DNA from: Acidiferrobacteraceae bacterium
GTDB taxonomy: Bacteria > Pseudomonadota > Gammaproteobacteria > HyVt-429
DNA length: 36,509 nucleotides
Direction of reading: 5' to 3'
Assembly (NCBI GenBank): GCA_011052015.1
Contig: DRJZ01000130.1
Span: 1-36,509, forward strand
Part shown: piece by piece, positions 13,604 through 23,000 of the stretch
Layout: each line of letters begins with the position of its first letter
Numbering within the stretch: the stretch's first letter is position 1
Position numbers and translations under genes: made by a program
The notes under the pieces: generated by a model
What the model saw: the letters and a program-made list of their open reading frames with translations, nothing else
What the model was told of the DNA's origin: nothing
Database searches by the model: none

Positions 13604-14919
13604 GCAGCATTGCCGAGGTCCGACTTTGGGGGCGCACGATTGGTGCGGTGTCGCTGGACGAGGGCAAGGATGTGGTTGCCTTCGAGTACGACCCGGCGTT
13701 TGTCGGAAGTGACATCGAAATTGCGCCGCTCACCATGCCCCTTTCTAACCGCGTCTATACCTTCCCCGAATTATCCAGAAAAACTTTTTACGGACTGCCC
13801 GGACTACTGGCTGACTCGTTGCCGGACAAGTTCGGTCGTGTACTGATTGATGCCTGGTTGGCCACACAGGGAAGGCAGCCAGATTCGTTCAATGCCGTCG
13901 AGCGGCTTTGCTATACGGGTGAGCGCGGTATGGGTGCTTTGGAATTTGCACCGGCGATTGGACCGAAAGTCCGGCAGGCCAGCCGGATACAAATCGACAA
14001 GCTGGTTGAACTCGCATCGGAAATACTCACCCATCGTAATGACCTTCGGGTTTCCTTTGTTGATGAAAGCGCCGATGAAATTAAGGCGCAGGCGTTGACC
14101 GACATCCTGCGGGTCGGCACCTCGGCCGGTGGCGCCAGGGCCAAGGCGGTGATAGCCTGGAATCCGTCAACCAACGAAGTTCGTTCCGGCCAGATTCCGG
14201 CGGGTGAGGGTTTTGAATACTGGCTGCTAAAATTTGACGGCGTCGGCGGCAACCGGGACAAAGAACTCGAGGACCCGCAAGGTTACGGCGTGATTGAATA
14301 CGCCTATTACAAAATGGCGCGCGACTGCGGTATCGATATCAGCGAATGCCGTTTATTCGAGGAAAATGGCAGGCGTCATTTTATGACTCGGCGCTTTGAC
14401 CGTCTTGCGGGTGGTGAAAAGCTTCACATGCTATCGCTTTGCGCATTGGCGCATTACGATTTTAATATGGCGGGTGCCTACGCCTATGAACAGGCGTTGC
14501 TGGTGATCCGGCAGATGGGATTGCCCATGGCTGCAATCGAGGAGCAGTTCCGCCGCATGGTGTTTAACATCGTCGCCCGCAATCAGGACGATCATGTCAA
14601 GAATATTGCCTTCTTGATGGATAAATCCGGCAACTGGTCACTGTCGCCCGCCTTTGATGTGATCTACAGTTACAACCCTACAGGTGAATGGACGGCCAGC
14701 CATCAGATGACCCTCAACGGCAAGCGTGATGACTTCACCATGGATGATTTCAATGCCTGCGCGAAGGCCGCCTCCCTGAAACGTGGGCGCGCCAAGGCCA
14801 TTGTCAATGAGGTGTGCGAAGCGGTCGCCCGCTGGCGGGAGTATGCCGATGAAGCGGATGTGCCTGTGGCAACGAGTGATCAGATCCAGCGCACGCTTCG
14901 GTTGAAGGAATTTAGATGA
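13600..14919 (+). CDS. hipA: HipA-type serine/threonine kinase toxin
   Basis: 439 residues, the normal HipA length. N-terminal subdomain (RLWGRTIGAVSLDEGKDVVA; FYGLPGLLADSLPDKFG), P-loop-like GTSAGGARAK at 173-182, catalytic NQDDHVKN at 328-335 and metal-binding AFDV with Asp353. HipA kinases phosphorylate and inactivate glutamyl-tRNA synthetase or related targets, causing growth arrest. All motifs are intact. Both junctions are ATGA: with hipB upstream and, unusually, with hsdR downstream, so toxin kinase and restriction subunit are translated as one coupled unit. Confidence 0.9.
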   Translation: MSSIAEVRLWGRTIGAVSLDEGKDVVAFEYDPAFVGSDIEIAPLTMPLSNRVYTFPELSRKTFYGLPGLLADSLPDKFGRVLIDAWLATQGRQPDSFNAVERLCYTGERGMGALEFAPAIGPKVRQASRIQIDKLVELASEILTHRNDLRVSFVDESADEIKAQALTDILRVGTSAGGARAKAVIAWNPSTNEVRSGQIPAGEGFEYWLLKFDGVGGNRDKELEDPQGYGVIEYAYYKMARDCGIDISECRLFEENGRRHFMTRRFDRLAGGEKLHMLSLCALAHYDFNMAGAYAYEQALLVIRQMGLPMAAIEEQFRRMVFNIVARNQDDHVKNIAFLMDKSGNWSLSPAFDVIYSYNPTGEWTASHQMTLNGKRDDFTMDDFNACAKAASLKRGRAKAIVNEVCEAVARWREYADEADVPVATSDQIQRTLRLKEFR

Positions 14920-17834
14920 AACCCGGAGAACATAAAACCGTACAGGCCCGTATCCTGAAATATGCCGGGGAAATCGGCTGGGCGGTGGTGCCTCGTAAAG
15001 AAGCGGAAGTGCGTCGCGGTTTTGATCCAGATACGGCGCCCAGGGATCGGGCAAAAGGTGTGTCTCTGTTTTTCGATGACCTGCTTGATACCAAGGTGCG
15101 GGAATTTAATTCATGTTACAGCGAAGCCGAGGGGGCGCTGCTTGGCACGTTTCGTCATTTCCATCCCGATATCTATGGTAACCGGGAATTCGTCGATCAC
15201 CTGCGCAACCGGGGCAAGTTTTTTGATCATGAGGAGAAACGCGAACGCGATTTGATCCTGATCGACTACGACACGCCTGCGAATAACGTTTTTGAAGTCA
15301 CCGAGGAATTCGCCTACCACAACGGTCACTATGGTATACGGGAAGACGTGGTGTTTCTGGTCAACGGTATACCGGTGCTGGTGATTGAGTGCAAGAACGC
15401 CAACAAGGACGAGGCGATTGCCTTGGGGGTGGATCAGATCCGCCGCTACCACCGCGAAACTCCGGAACTGTTCGTCCCCGAGCAGGTATTTACCGCCACC
15501 GATGCCATTGGTTTTTCCTATGGGGTGACCTGGAACCTGGTGCGCCGGAATATCTTCAATTGGAAAGACGAGGAGGTCGGCAAGCTGGAGGCTAAGATAA
15601 AAAGTTTTTGCGCTATTTCGCAGGTGCTTGGCTTTTTGAAGGACTACATCGTCTTTGCCGAGAAGGACGAGGAGCTGAACAAATATATCCTGCGCCAGCA
15701 TCAAACGGGCGCGGTGGAGCGGGTCGTCAGCCGGGCTCTCGAACCGGAGCGCAAGCGTGGCTTGGTGTGGCATACCCAGGGCAGTGGCAAGACCTTTACC
15801 ATGATCAAGGCGGCGGAGTTGTTGTTCAAGGCTCCCGAAGCGGATAAGCCCACAGTGCTGCTGATGATCGACCGCAACGAGTTGGAAGATCAGATGTTGA
15901 AAAATCTGGCCGCGCTGGGGCTGGGCAACCTGGAACACGCCACCAGTATTTCACGCCTTAACAAGCTGTTGCGCGACGATTACCGGGGCATTATCGTGAC
16001 CATGATCCACAAATTCCGCGATATGCCGGCGGATATCAACAGGCGCGCGAATATCTATATCTTGATCGATGAGGCCCACCGCACTACGGGGGGCGACCTG
16101 GGCAACTTCCTGATGGCTGGGTTGCCCAATGCCAGTTACATCGGCTTTACCGGCACCCCGGTAGATAAAACAGCCTATGGGCGCGGAACCTTCAAGACCT
16201 TTGGCTGTGAGGATGACAAAGGTTACCTGCATAAGTATTCCATCGCCGACAGTATCGAGGACGGCACGACCCTGCCGCTTTACTACAACCTTGCTCCTAA
16301 CGAGATGCTGGTGCCGCACGAAACCCTGGATAAGGAATTTCTGTCGCTGGCCGAGGCGGAGGGTGTGGCCGATATTGAGGAGTTGAACAAGATTCTCGAA
16401 AGGGCGGTGAACCTGAAGAATTTTCTCAAGGGCAAGGACCGTATTCGCAAGGTGGCGCAATATGTGGCTGAGCACTACCGTGAGAATGTCGAACCGCTTG
16501 GCTACAAGGCATTTCTGGTCGGCGTGGATCGTGAGGCCTGCGCCCATTACAAGCATGCGCTGGATGAGTGCCTGCCGCCGGAATATTCCGAAGTGGTTTA
16601 CACGGGTAACAATAACGATTCAAAATTGTTAAAAGAGTTTCATCTTGATCCGAAGAAGGAACGAGAAATCCGTAAGAGCTTTAACAAGCTCGAAAAGCAG
16701 CCGAAGATTCTTATTGTCACCGAAAAGCTGCTGACCGGTTTTGATGCGCCTGTGCTGTATGCGATGTATCTGGACAAACCTATGCGTGATCACACCTTGT
16801 TACAGGCCATTGCGCGGGTGAACCGCCCATACGAAAATGAACAGGAGGGCATGGTCAAAGCCCACGGCTTCGTCCTCGATTTCGTCGGCATCTTCGATAA
16901 ATTGGAAAAAGCGCTGGCCTTCGACAGCGATGAAGTCAATGCTGTAGTGAAGGACTTGAAGCTGCTCAAGGTACTATTCCAGAACAAGATGGAGCAGAAG
17001 GCCCCGGAATACCTGGGGCTGATCGAGCGGCATTTTGATGACAAGGATATTGACGCCCTGATCGAACATTTCCGTGACCCGGAAAGACGTAAGGAGTTCT
17101 TCAAGGAATATAAAGAAATCGAAATGCTTTACGAGATCATATCGCCCGACGCTTTTCTGCGCCCGTTTATCGATAATTACGGTACGCTCTCCGCGATCTA
17201 CGATATTGTGCGCAAGGCTTACGCAAAACAAGTGCAAGTCGACCGGGCTTTTCAAAAGAAGACTAACGAACTGGTGCAGAAGTACGTTGGCACGGATTAC
17301 ATTAAAACCGTTACCGAAGTGCTGGAGATCAATGAGGATACAGCAAGATATATCGCTTCCAGGAAGGGTGGCGATGGCAACAAGGTAATCAATCTCGTTA
17401 AAGGCATTGAGAAGATCGCGAAAGATGAAAGTGAAGATCCCTATCTGATTGCCATGGCCGAGCGTGCACGGGCGGTGCAAGAGAATTTTGAGAGTCGCCA
17501 GACCAGCACCGCCGAAGCGCTGGCAGCTCTGCTAAAGGAAGTCGATGAGAATGAGGAGCGAAAGAAGGAGCAGGCGGAGAAAGGCTTCGATGGGCTGACC
17601 TTCTTTGTCTATCGGACGCTGCTTGATGCAAAAATAGAAAATGCTGAAGACGTGAGCTGCAAGATCAAAGCGGCCTTTGTTGAATTTCCCAACTGGAAGA
17701 AGAGCGAGAGCGCATTGCGCGAACTGCGCAAGAAAGTGACCTTTGCGATTTACGCGGTAAGCGATGACTTGGACAGGGTCACGACCCTTGTGGATGAACT
17801 GTTCAATCTACTGGAGAAGGCAGATCGAATCTAA
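14916..17834 (+). CDS. hsdR: Type I restriction enzyme R subunit (translocase-nuclease)
   Basis: 972 residues. Nuclease domain with Asp144 (REDVV) and Glu158-Cys-Lys160 (VIECKN), the PD-(D/E)XK motif. Helicase motor with TQGSGKT (287-293), DEAH (385-388) and FTGTP (411-415); motif VI ARVNR at ~630. The C-terminal ~250 residues are helical, for docking the methylase core. HsdR normally needs HsdM and HsdS to bind DNA and translocate. Here it follows hipA with an ATGA overlap and no hsdM or hsdS adjoins it; hsdS and an hsdM tail lie 12 kb upstream. A nearly identical 5' fragment lies on the other side of hipBA (12906-13028). The frame is intact. Confidence 0.92.
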   Translation: MKPGEHKTVQARILKYAGEIGWAVVPRKEAEVRRGFDPDTAPRDRAKGVSLFFDDLLDTKVREFNSCYSEAEGALLGTFRHFHPDIYGNREFVDHLRNRGKFFDHEEKRERDLILIDYDTPANNVFEVTEEFAYHNGHYGIREDVVFLVNGIPVLVIECKNANKDEAIALGVDQIRRYHRETPELFVPEQVFTATDAIGFSYGVTWNLVRRNIFNWKDEEVGKLEAKIKSFCAISQVLGFLKDYIVFAEKDEELNKYILRQHQTGAVERVVSRALEPERKRGLVWHTQGSGKTFTMIKAAELLFKAPEADKPTVLLMIDRNELEDQMLKNLAALGLGNLEHATSISRLNKLLRDDYRGIIVTMIHKFRDMPADINRRANIYILIDEAHRTTGGDLGNFLMAGLPNASYIGFTGTPVDKTAYGRGTFKTFGCEDDKGYLHKYSIADSIEDGTTLPLYYNLAPNEMLVPHETLDKEFLSLAEAEGVADIEELNKILERAVNLKNFLKGKDRIRKVAQYVAEHYRENVEPLGYKAFLVGVDREACAHYKHALDECLPPEYSEVVYTGNNNDSKLLKEFHLDPKKEREIRKSFNKLEKQPKILIVTEKLLTGFDAPVLYAMYLDKPMRDHTLLQAIARVNRPYENEQEGMVKAHGFVLDFVGIFDKLEKALAFDSDEVNAVVKDLKLLKVLFQNKMEQKAPEYLGLIERHFDDKDIDALIEHFRDPERRKEFFKEYKEIEMLYEIISPDAFLRPFIDNYGTLSAIYDIVRKAYAKQVQVDRAFQKKTNELVQKYVGTDYIKTVTEVLEINEDTARYIASRKGGDGNKVINLVKGIEKIAKDESEDPYLIAMAERARAVQENFESRQTSTAEALAALLKEVDENEERKKEQAEKGFDGLTFFVYRTLLDAKIENAEDVSCKIKAAFVEFPNWKKSESALRELRKKVTFAIYAVSDDLDRVTTLVDELFNLLEKADRI

Positions 17835-17838
17835 CGCC

Positions 17839-18150
17839 ATGAAGTCTGCCAATCAAAAGCAGGATTTTAAAAGCCGGGTTCGCTATTGGGCGGAAAACCT
17901 TGAGGTAGAGGTGGCCTGGCTCGGCGTGCGCTCAATGCGTAATAAATGGGCTTCCTGTTCCACCAACGGCCACCTGAATTTCAATAGCGAGTTATTGAAT
18001 TTTGATCAAGATATCTGGGACTACGTCATTGTTCATGAGTTGCTCCATTTCTTTGTTCCCAACCACGGCAAGCTATGGAAGAGTTTGATGCGCGCCCGTC
18101 TGGGGGACTATGAAAAGATGGAGGCAAGGCTTCGAAAGATGTCGATGTAA
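17839..18150 (+). CDS. DUF45/YgjP-type zinc metallopeptidase
   Basis: 103 residues from ATG 17839, five bases after the hsdR stop. VIVHELLHFFVPNHGKLWKS carries HELLH at 66-70 and a further His76 in NHGKLW, the zinc ligands of the YgjP/DUF45 (SprT-like) family; MRNKWASCSTNGHLNFNSEL is also a family signature. Full YgjP proteins are about 165-240 residues; this one is short, with the whole catalytic half but little N-terminal domain. Genes of this family are often found next to hsdR, which supports one operon; the substrate is not known. Confidence 0.85.
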   Translation: MKSANQKQDFKSRVRYWAENLEVEVAWLGVRSMRNKWASCSTNGHLNFNSELLNFDQDIWDYVIVHELLHFFVPNHGKLWKSLMRARLGDYEKMEARLRKMSM

Positions 18151-18318
18151 TTTTTATCCAAAATTTCTATAAGAAACCTATAGTTCCTCCTGTACCTGCC
18201 GACTAACCTAGTGTAAGAGGGGGCCGACAGCCGTAAACGGACTTAGCTCCGGATGTCGCTTGTCTAGTGGGTCATATTCCTGGAATCCCCCGTGGTCATC
18301 AATATTAGGGGTAAGGCC

Positions 18319-19554
18319 ATGAAAGTCGACAGTGCCCAAATCGATCTATTCAGCCAGCGTAGCCTGGAAAAAACCCAACGTATTAGCGAATCCCTGGTCG
18401 AAGGCATTATCCGGCCGGGTAGCGCTTGGTCTCCAGACAATCTCAGCGAGGGGGTCATCTATAGTCGTGAGCAGATTTCGCGATCTGCGGCCCAGGACAT
18501 AGAAATCAACCTGACACGCCTGGCCAAAGACGCAGCCGGGGGCGGCATGCCGGCGGTGGATCGATTGAGACAGTTGGCCCGTGACATCGGTGGCCGCGCC
18601 CCTGACCCACAACAATCTGCGCTCGATCTTTCCGCCCGTCAGCAACCGATGATGCCCCAGCTGGGCCTGGGTCAGAACCAGGGTGCCGAGCCCAGTGCCT
18701 TGAACGACATTGATGAGACCCTGTCCCTGGGTGACGCCAAGCTGCTTTTATTGAAGGCCATGATCGAAGCCTTGTCCGGTAACGAGATCAAAATCTTCAT
18801 GCCTTCAGACATGCAACCCGATGGGGTGACCCCCATGGAACCCCCCGTAGCTGAAGACGCAACGACAACCGCCGACGGAGCCAATCCAGAGTGGGGTATG
18901 CGCTACCGCTATTCTGAGACCTACATAGAGACCGAACGCACACAGTTTAGCGCGACGGGCAGCATTAAGACTGCCGATGGCAGGGAGATATCAATAGACC
19001 TCGAGCTCACCATGTCCCGTCGCTTTGCCAGCCAAATGAGTATCAATATTGATGCCGGTGCGGCATTAAAGGATCCACTGGTAATCAATTTCAATGGCAC
19101 TGCGGCCCAACTCACGCAAACGAAATTCAGTTTCGACATCGACGCCGATGGCAGTGACGATCAGATAGCCTTCGTGGGACCCAACAGTGGTTTGCTGGCC
19201 CTGGATCGAAATGGTGATGGCACAGTCAATGACGGACGCGAACTGTTTGGCGCCCTGAGCGGTGATGGATTCGCTGACCTTGCCGCCTATGACGACGATG
19301 GCAATGGCTTTATAGACGAAGCTGATGGGATCTACCAGCAATTGCGCGTATGGACTAAGGATGCCGAGGGCCACGATCAGTTGCTGACACTGGGTGAGGC
19401 CAACGTGGGTGCCATCTATCTGCAATCCACAGCCACACCCTTCGATATACGTAACAGTGACAATGAGCTGCTGGCCGTCATCCGCGCCAGCGGCATCTAC
19501 CTCGGTGAAGATGGCAGGGTGGGTAGTGTGCAGCAACTGGACCTGGCTGTGTGA
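18319..19554 (+). CDS. EF-hand-like calcium-binding protein of unknown function
   Basis: 411 residues from ATG 18319; AGGGG lies about 8 bases before it. An N-terminal helical half (~1-200, with EINLTRLAKDAAGGGMP and TLSLGDAKLLLLKAMIEALS) precedes a beta-rich part. Residues ~280-345 carry repeated Asp-rich loops, FDIDADGSDDQIAF, LDRNGDGTVNDGRELFG and YDDDGNGFIDEADG, resembling EF-hand or VCBS/thrombospondin-3 calcium loops. No signal peptide is evident. Such proteins are widespread in gammaproteobacteria without assigned function. It is separated from both the hsdR operon and nar by untranslated stretches. Confidence 0.7.
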   Translation: MKVDSAQIDLFSQRSLEKTQRISESLVEGIIRPGSAWSPDNLSEGVIYSREQISRSAAQDIEINLTRLAKDAAGGGMPAVDRLRQLARDIGGRAPDPQQSALDLSARQQPMMPQLGLGQNQGAEPSALNDIDETLSLGDAKLLLLKAMIEALSGNEIKIFMPSDMQPDGVTPMEPPVAEDATTTADGANPEWGMRYRYSETYIETERTQFSATGSIKTADGREISIDLELTMSRRFASQMSINIDAGAALKDPLVINFNGTAAQLTQTKFSFDIDADGSDDQIAFVGPNSGLLALDRNGDGTVNDGRELFGALSGDGFADLAAYDDDGNGFIDEADGIYQQLRVWTKDAEGHDQLLTLGEANVGAIYLQSTATPFDIRNSDNELLAVIRASGIYLGEDGRVGSVQQLDLAV

Positions 19555-19612
19555 TTTAAAAACTGGAATATCAACAAAAAAATGATCTAAATAAACGAGG
19601 ATTGGAAGCGCG

Positions 19613-19655
19613 ACGGGGGTCCGAAAGTCCCCATCCTTACTTTCTACCCGTTTTT
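19613..19655 (+). terminator. Candidate Rho-independent terminator after the EF-hand gene
   Basis: ACGGG 19613-19617 can pair with CCCGT 19647-19651 around an inner GGGG/CCCC hairpin (GGGGTCCGAAAGTCCCC, about 19616-19632), and TTTTT follows. It lies 60 bases after the stop codon. The loop between the inner and outer stems is long, so strength is uncertain. Confidence 0.4.
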
Positions 19656-19716
19656 CAATTGATTTAACGAGATAAGAGTTAAGGAAAGCCAGATCAAATC
19701 TGGGGGAATTAGGGAG

Positions 19717-19765
19717 TTGATCTAGATCAAGCATTAGAAATTAATGATATACTAATATACCTACC
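19717..19765 (+). promoter_or_regulatory. FNR-activated promoter of the nar operon
   Basis: TTGATCTAGATCAA (19717-19730) is a perfect FNR box (TTGAT-N4-ATCAA). TATACT at 19748-19753 is a good -10 element and predicts a start near 19760-19765, which places the FNR site at about -41.5, the class II activating position. This agrees with anaerobic induction of nitrate reductase. No clear NarL heptamer cluster was identified. Confidence 0.75.
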
Positions 19766-19930
19766 GCTTGGAGAAGCCCTCCAATGCCGGAAAAAGGCAA
19801 AGGACGACTTGTGTAGACAAGCACTTGAATAATCAAAGTTCTCGCATTGGAAAAACACTAAAGCTGGCGCTTGATACCTGTGACGCTATGGTTGACGCAA
19901 CAGGGCTCCGTACTGCGGTTTGTCCAAGCG
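19765..19930 (+). ncRNA. Structured 5' leader RNA of narGHJI, riboswitch-like
   Basis: Starting at the predicted transcription start, CGCTTGGA (19765-19772) pairs perfectly with TCCAAGCG (19923-19930), closing a ~166-nt domain. Inside, TCCAATGC (19780-19787) pairs with GCATTGGA (19844-19851). There are hairpins CTTGT-GTAG-ACAAG (19808-19821), AAGC-TGGC-GCTT (19861-19872) and CCTGT/ACAGG (19877-19904). TTGGAG 19768-19773 can instead pair with CTCCAA 19779-19784, which would exclude both long helices, as in a switch. A further hairpin pair follows (CAGG 19962 / CCTG 19994 around TACCT-ATA-AGGTA 19968-19980). NarG needs molybdenum cofactor, so a cofactor-sensing role is possible, but I cannot match it to a known motif by eye. 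The rest up to narG holds only the ribosome binding site. Confidence 0.5.
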
Positions 19931-20047
19931 AATAGGAATTACCAAATAGCGTAGTAAACGGCAGGCATACCTATAAGGTAACGGGCTCCCAATCCTGTGA
20001 ATACGGCTGGCAATCGGCATGAAGTTTATAGTTGACGAGGAATTATT

Positions 20048-23000
20048 ATGAGCCATTTTTTAGATCGATTACGTTTTTTTGGTCGCGTTGAAGAGTCATT
20101 TTCGGATGGCCACGGTGCGCTCACCTACGATAATCGACAGTGGGAGGACGGTTATCGCAGACGTTGGCAATTTGACAAGGTGGTGCGTTCCACCCACGGC
20201 GTCAATTGCACCGGCGGTTGTTCCTGGAATATTCATGTCAAGAATGGTCTTGTTGCGTTTGAAATGCAGGCCACCGATTACCCGGAAACAAGGCCGGACC
20301 TGCCCAACCATGAACCACGAGGTTGCCAGCGCGGAGCGAGTTACTCCTGGTATTTATATAGTCCGCACCGGGTTAAACACCCGTTAGTCAGGGGAAGATT
20401 GCTGGAATTGTATCGGCAAGAGAAAGCCACAGGCAAAGACCCTGTCGAAGCCTGGGAAGCCATACAAAACGATACGGAAAAACGTCAACGCTACATAGCG
20501 GTCAGGGGGCTGGGAGGATTTGTTCGGAGTAACTGGGATGAAGTCACCGAGTTAGTTGCTGCCGCAAATATTTATACTATAAAAAAATACGGCCCGGATC
20601 GCGTTTACGGTTTTTCTCCAATCCCGGCGATGTCCATGATCAGTTATGCTGCAGGTTCCCGTTACCTGTCTTTGATCGGCGGGGTGCCGCTGAGTTTTTA
20701 CGATTGGTATTGCGACTTGCCACCGTCGTCACCGCAAACCTGGGGGGAACAAACCGACGTGCCGGAATCGGCAGATTGGTTTAACTCTACCTATTTGATT
20801 GTGTGTGGCGCGAATTTGCCTATGACCAGAACACCGGATGCACATTTTTTCTCCGAAGTGCGTTACAAGGGTGCAAAAGTTGTTTCGATGGCGCCGGACT
20901 ATGCCGAGTACGTTAAATTCGCCGACTTGTGGATGCCGGTGCGTCAAGGTACAGATTCCGCCGCTTTTCTGGCGATGACTCATGTCGCGCTAAAGGAATT
21001 TATCTTAGAAAAGCCAGTGCCCTATTTTCTGGACTACATGCGTACAAATACGGATATGCCGATGTTGGTAAAACTGCGCAAACAAGGCGATGCCTATGTG
21101 ACAGACCAATTATTGCGTGCTTCAGATCTTGAAAACAACGCCGACGAATCCAATAACCCTGAATGGAAAACCATCCTCATCGACGAAAACACCAATGATT
21201 TGGTGGTGCCTAACGGCTCGATCGGCTTTCGCTGGGGTGAAAAAGGCAAGTGGAACATACAAGAAAAGAATGCAAAAAATCAGCAGGACATAAAAGCACG
21301 TCTAAGCCTGATCGAGAGTTCCGACATCATTACTGATGTCGCCTTCCCGCATTTTGACTCGAACTCCAAACGAACTTTGGTTCGTAAAATACCGGTTCGC
21401 AAGTTAACCATTGATGGCGAAGAAACCCTGGTGGCGACTGTTTTTGATTTGCAATTGGCGCAATACGGTTTGGATCGTGGTTTGGGCGGTGACAATATTG
21501 CTACTAGCTATGACGATGACGACGCTGCCTATACGCCGGCATGGGCGGAAAAAGTTACCGGCGTTAAATGCGCCGACCTGATTCGTACCGGGCGGGAATT
21601 TGCCGAAAACGCCGCCAAGACTCAGGGCAAATCAATGGTAATTCTCGGCGCGGGTATCAATCATTGGTATCACAACGACATGGCCTATCGCGCAATCATG
21701 AATTTATTACATATTTGTGGTTGTGTCGGTCAATCCGGCGGCGGTTGGGCCCATTATGTCGGCCAGGAAAAACTCAGGCCACAAGCTGGTTGGGCACCCA
21801 TTGCGTTTGCACTTGATTGGCATCGTCCCCCACGGCAAATGAATGGTACCAGTTTCTTCTATTTTCATACCGATCAATGGCGCTATGAAAAACTCAATGC
21901 GGATGAATTGCTCGCCGAAACTGCCAAAGGCAGCTACAGAGGCTATACCCTGGCAGACTACAATGTCGCCTCACAGCGTATGGGTTGGTTGCCATCCGCG
22001 CCGCACTTCAATAAGAACCCATTAAAGCTATGCGATGAGGCAAAAGCCGCTGGCGCCAAAGACGATCAAGGCATTATTGATTACGCAGTAGGTCAATTAA
22101 AACAGGGTGAGATGGCATTCGCCTATGAGGATATTGATGCGCCGGAAAACTACCCGCGCAATCTGTTTGTTTGGCGTGCCAATCTATTGGGTTCCAGCGC
22201 CAAAGGACATGAATATTTTCTAAAGCATTTGCTTGGAGCGCAAAACGGTGTGATGGAGGCGGGTACCGAAGGTGCCGCATCACGTGAAATAAAGTGGCAC
22301 GAACAGGCGCCGACCGGCAAACTGGATCTGTTGGTGGATATTAATTTCCGCCTTAATTCCACCGGGGCTTATTCCGACATCGTGTTGCCTACTGCCACCT
22401 GGTATGAAAAGAACGATCTCAATACCACCGATATGCATCCGTTCATTCATCCGCTGACGGCTGCAGTTAATCCCGGTTGGGAAAGCCGCAGTGACTGGCA
22501 GATATTCAAATCAATTGCCAAAGCATTTGAGACGCTGGCGGAAAAACACCTGGGCACGCGCAAGGATCTGGTGTCGTTCCCTTTGATGCACGATAGTCCG
22601 ACGGAGTTGGGACAGGCGTTGTCGGTTAAGGACTGGAAGCGCGGCGAATGCGAACCGGTTCCTGGGAAGACCATGCCGTCTTTTAAAGTGGTTGAGCGCG
22701 ATTATGGCGCCACCTATAAAAAATTTACGGCGCTTGGTCCCCTAATGGAGTCGCTTGGTAATAACGTTAAAGGGCTCGACTGGAACACAGAGGAAGAATA
22801 TAAACGCCTGAAAACGGTGATTCGCACCGTACGCGAGCCCGGTTTGACGCAAGGTATGCCATCGCTGGAAGAAGATAAAAGCGTATGCGAGGCAATCTTG
22901 GTTATGGCCCCTGAGACCAATGGTGAAGTGGCGCAAAAATCATGGCAAGCCCTTAATAAAAAAACCGGGCTTGATCACACACATTTAAGCGCTTCCCGGC

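Noticed and set aside
15111-15938. Long minus-strand open frame opposite hsdR
   Set aside because: It mirrors a strongly conserved hsdR region, has no domain features and no ribosome binding site; it is a by-product of codon use.
19600-19655. Cyclic-di-GMP riboswitch at the G-rich hairpin after the EF-hand gene
   Set aside because: The conserved GEMM segments are not present; the hairpin with a following T-run is better read as a terminator.
19066-19734. Minus-strand open frame opposite the EF-hand gene
   Set aside because: It covers the well-supported Asp-rich gene on the plus strand and shows no family match.
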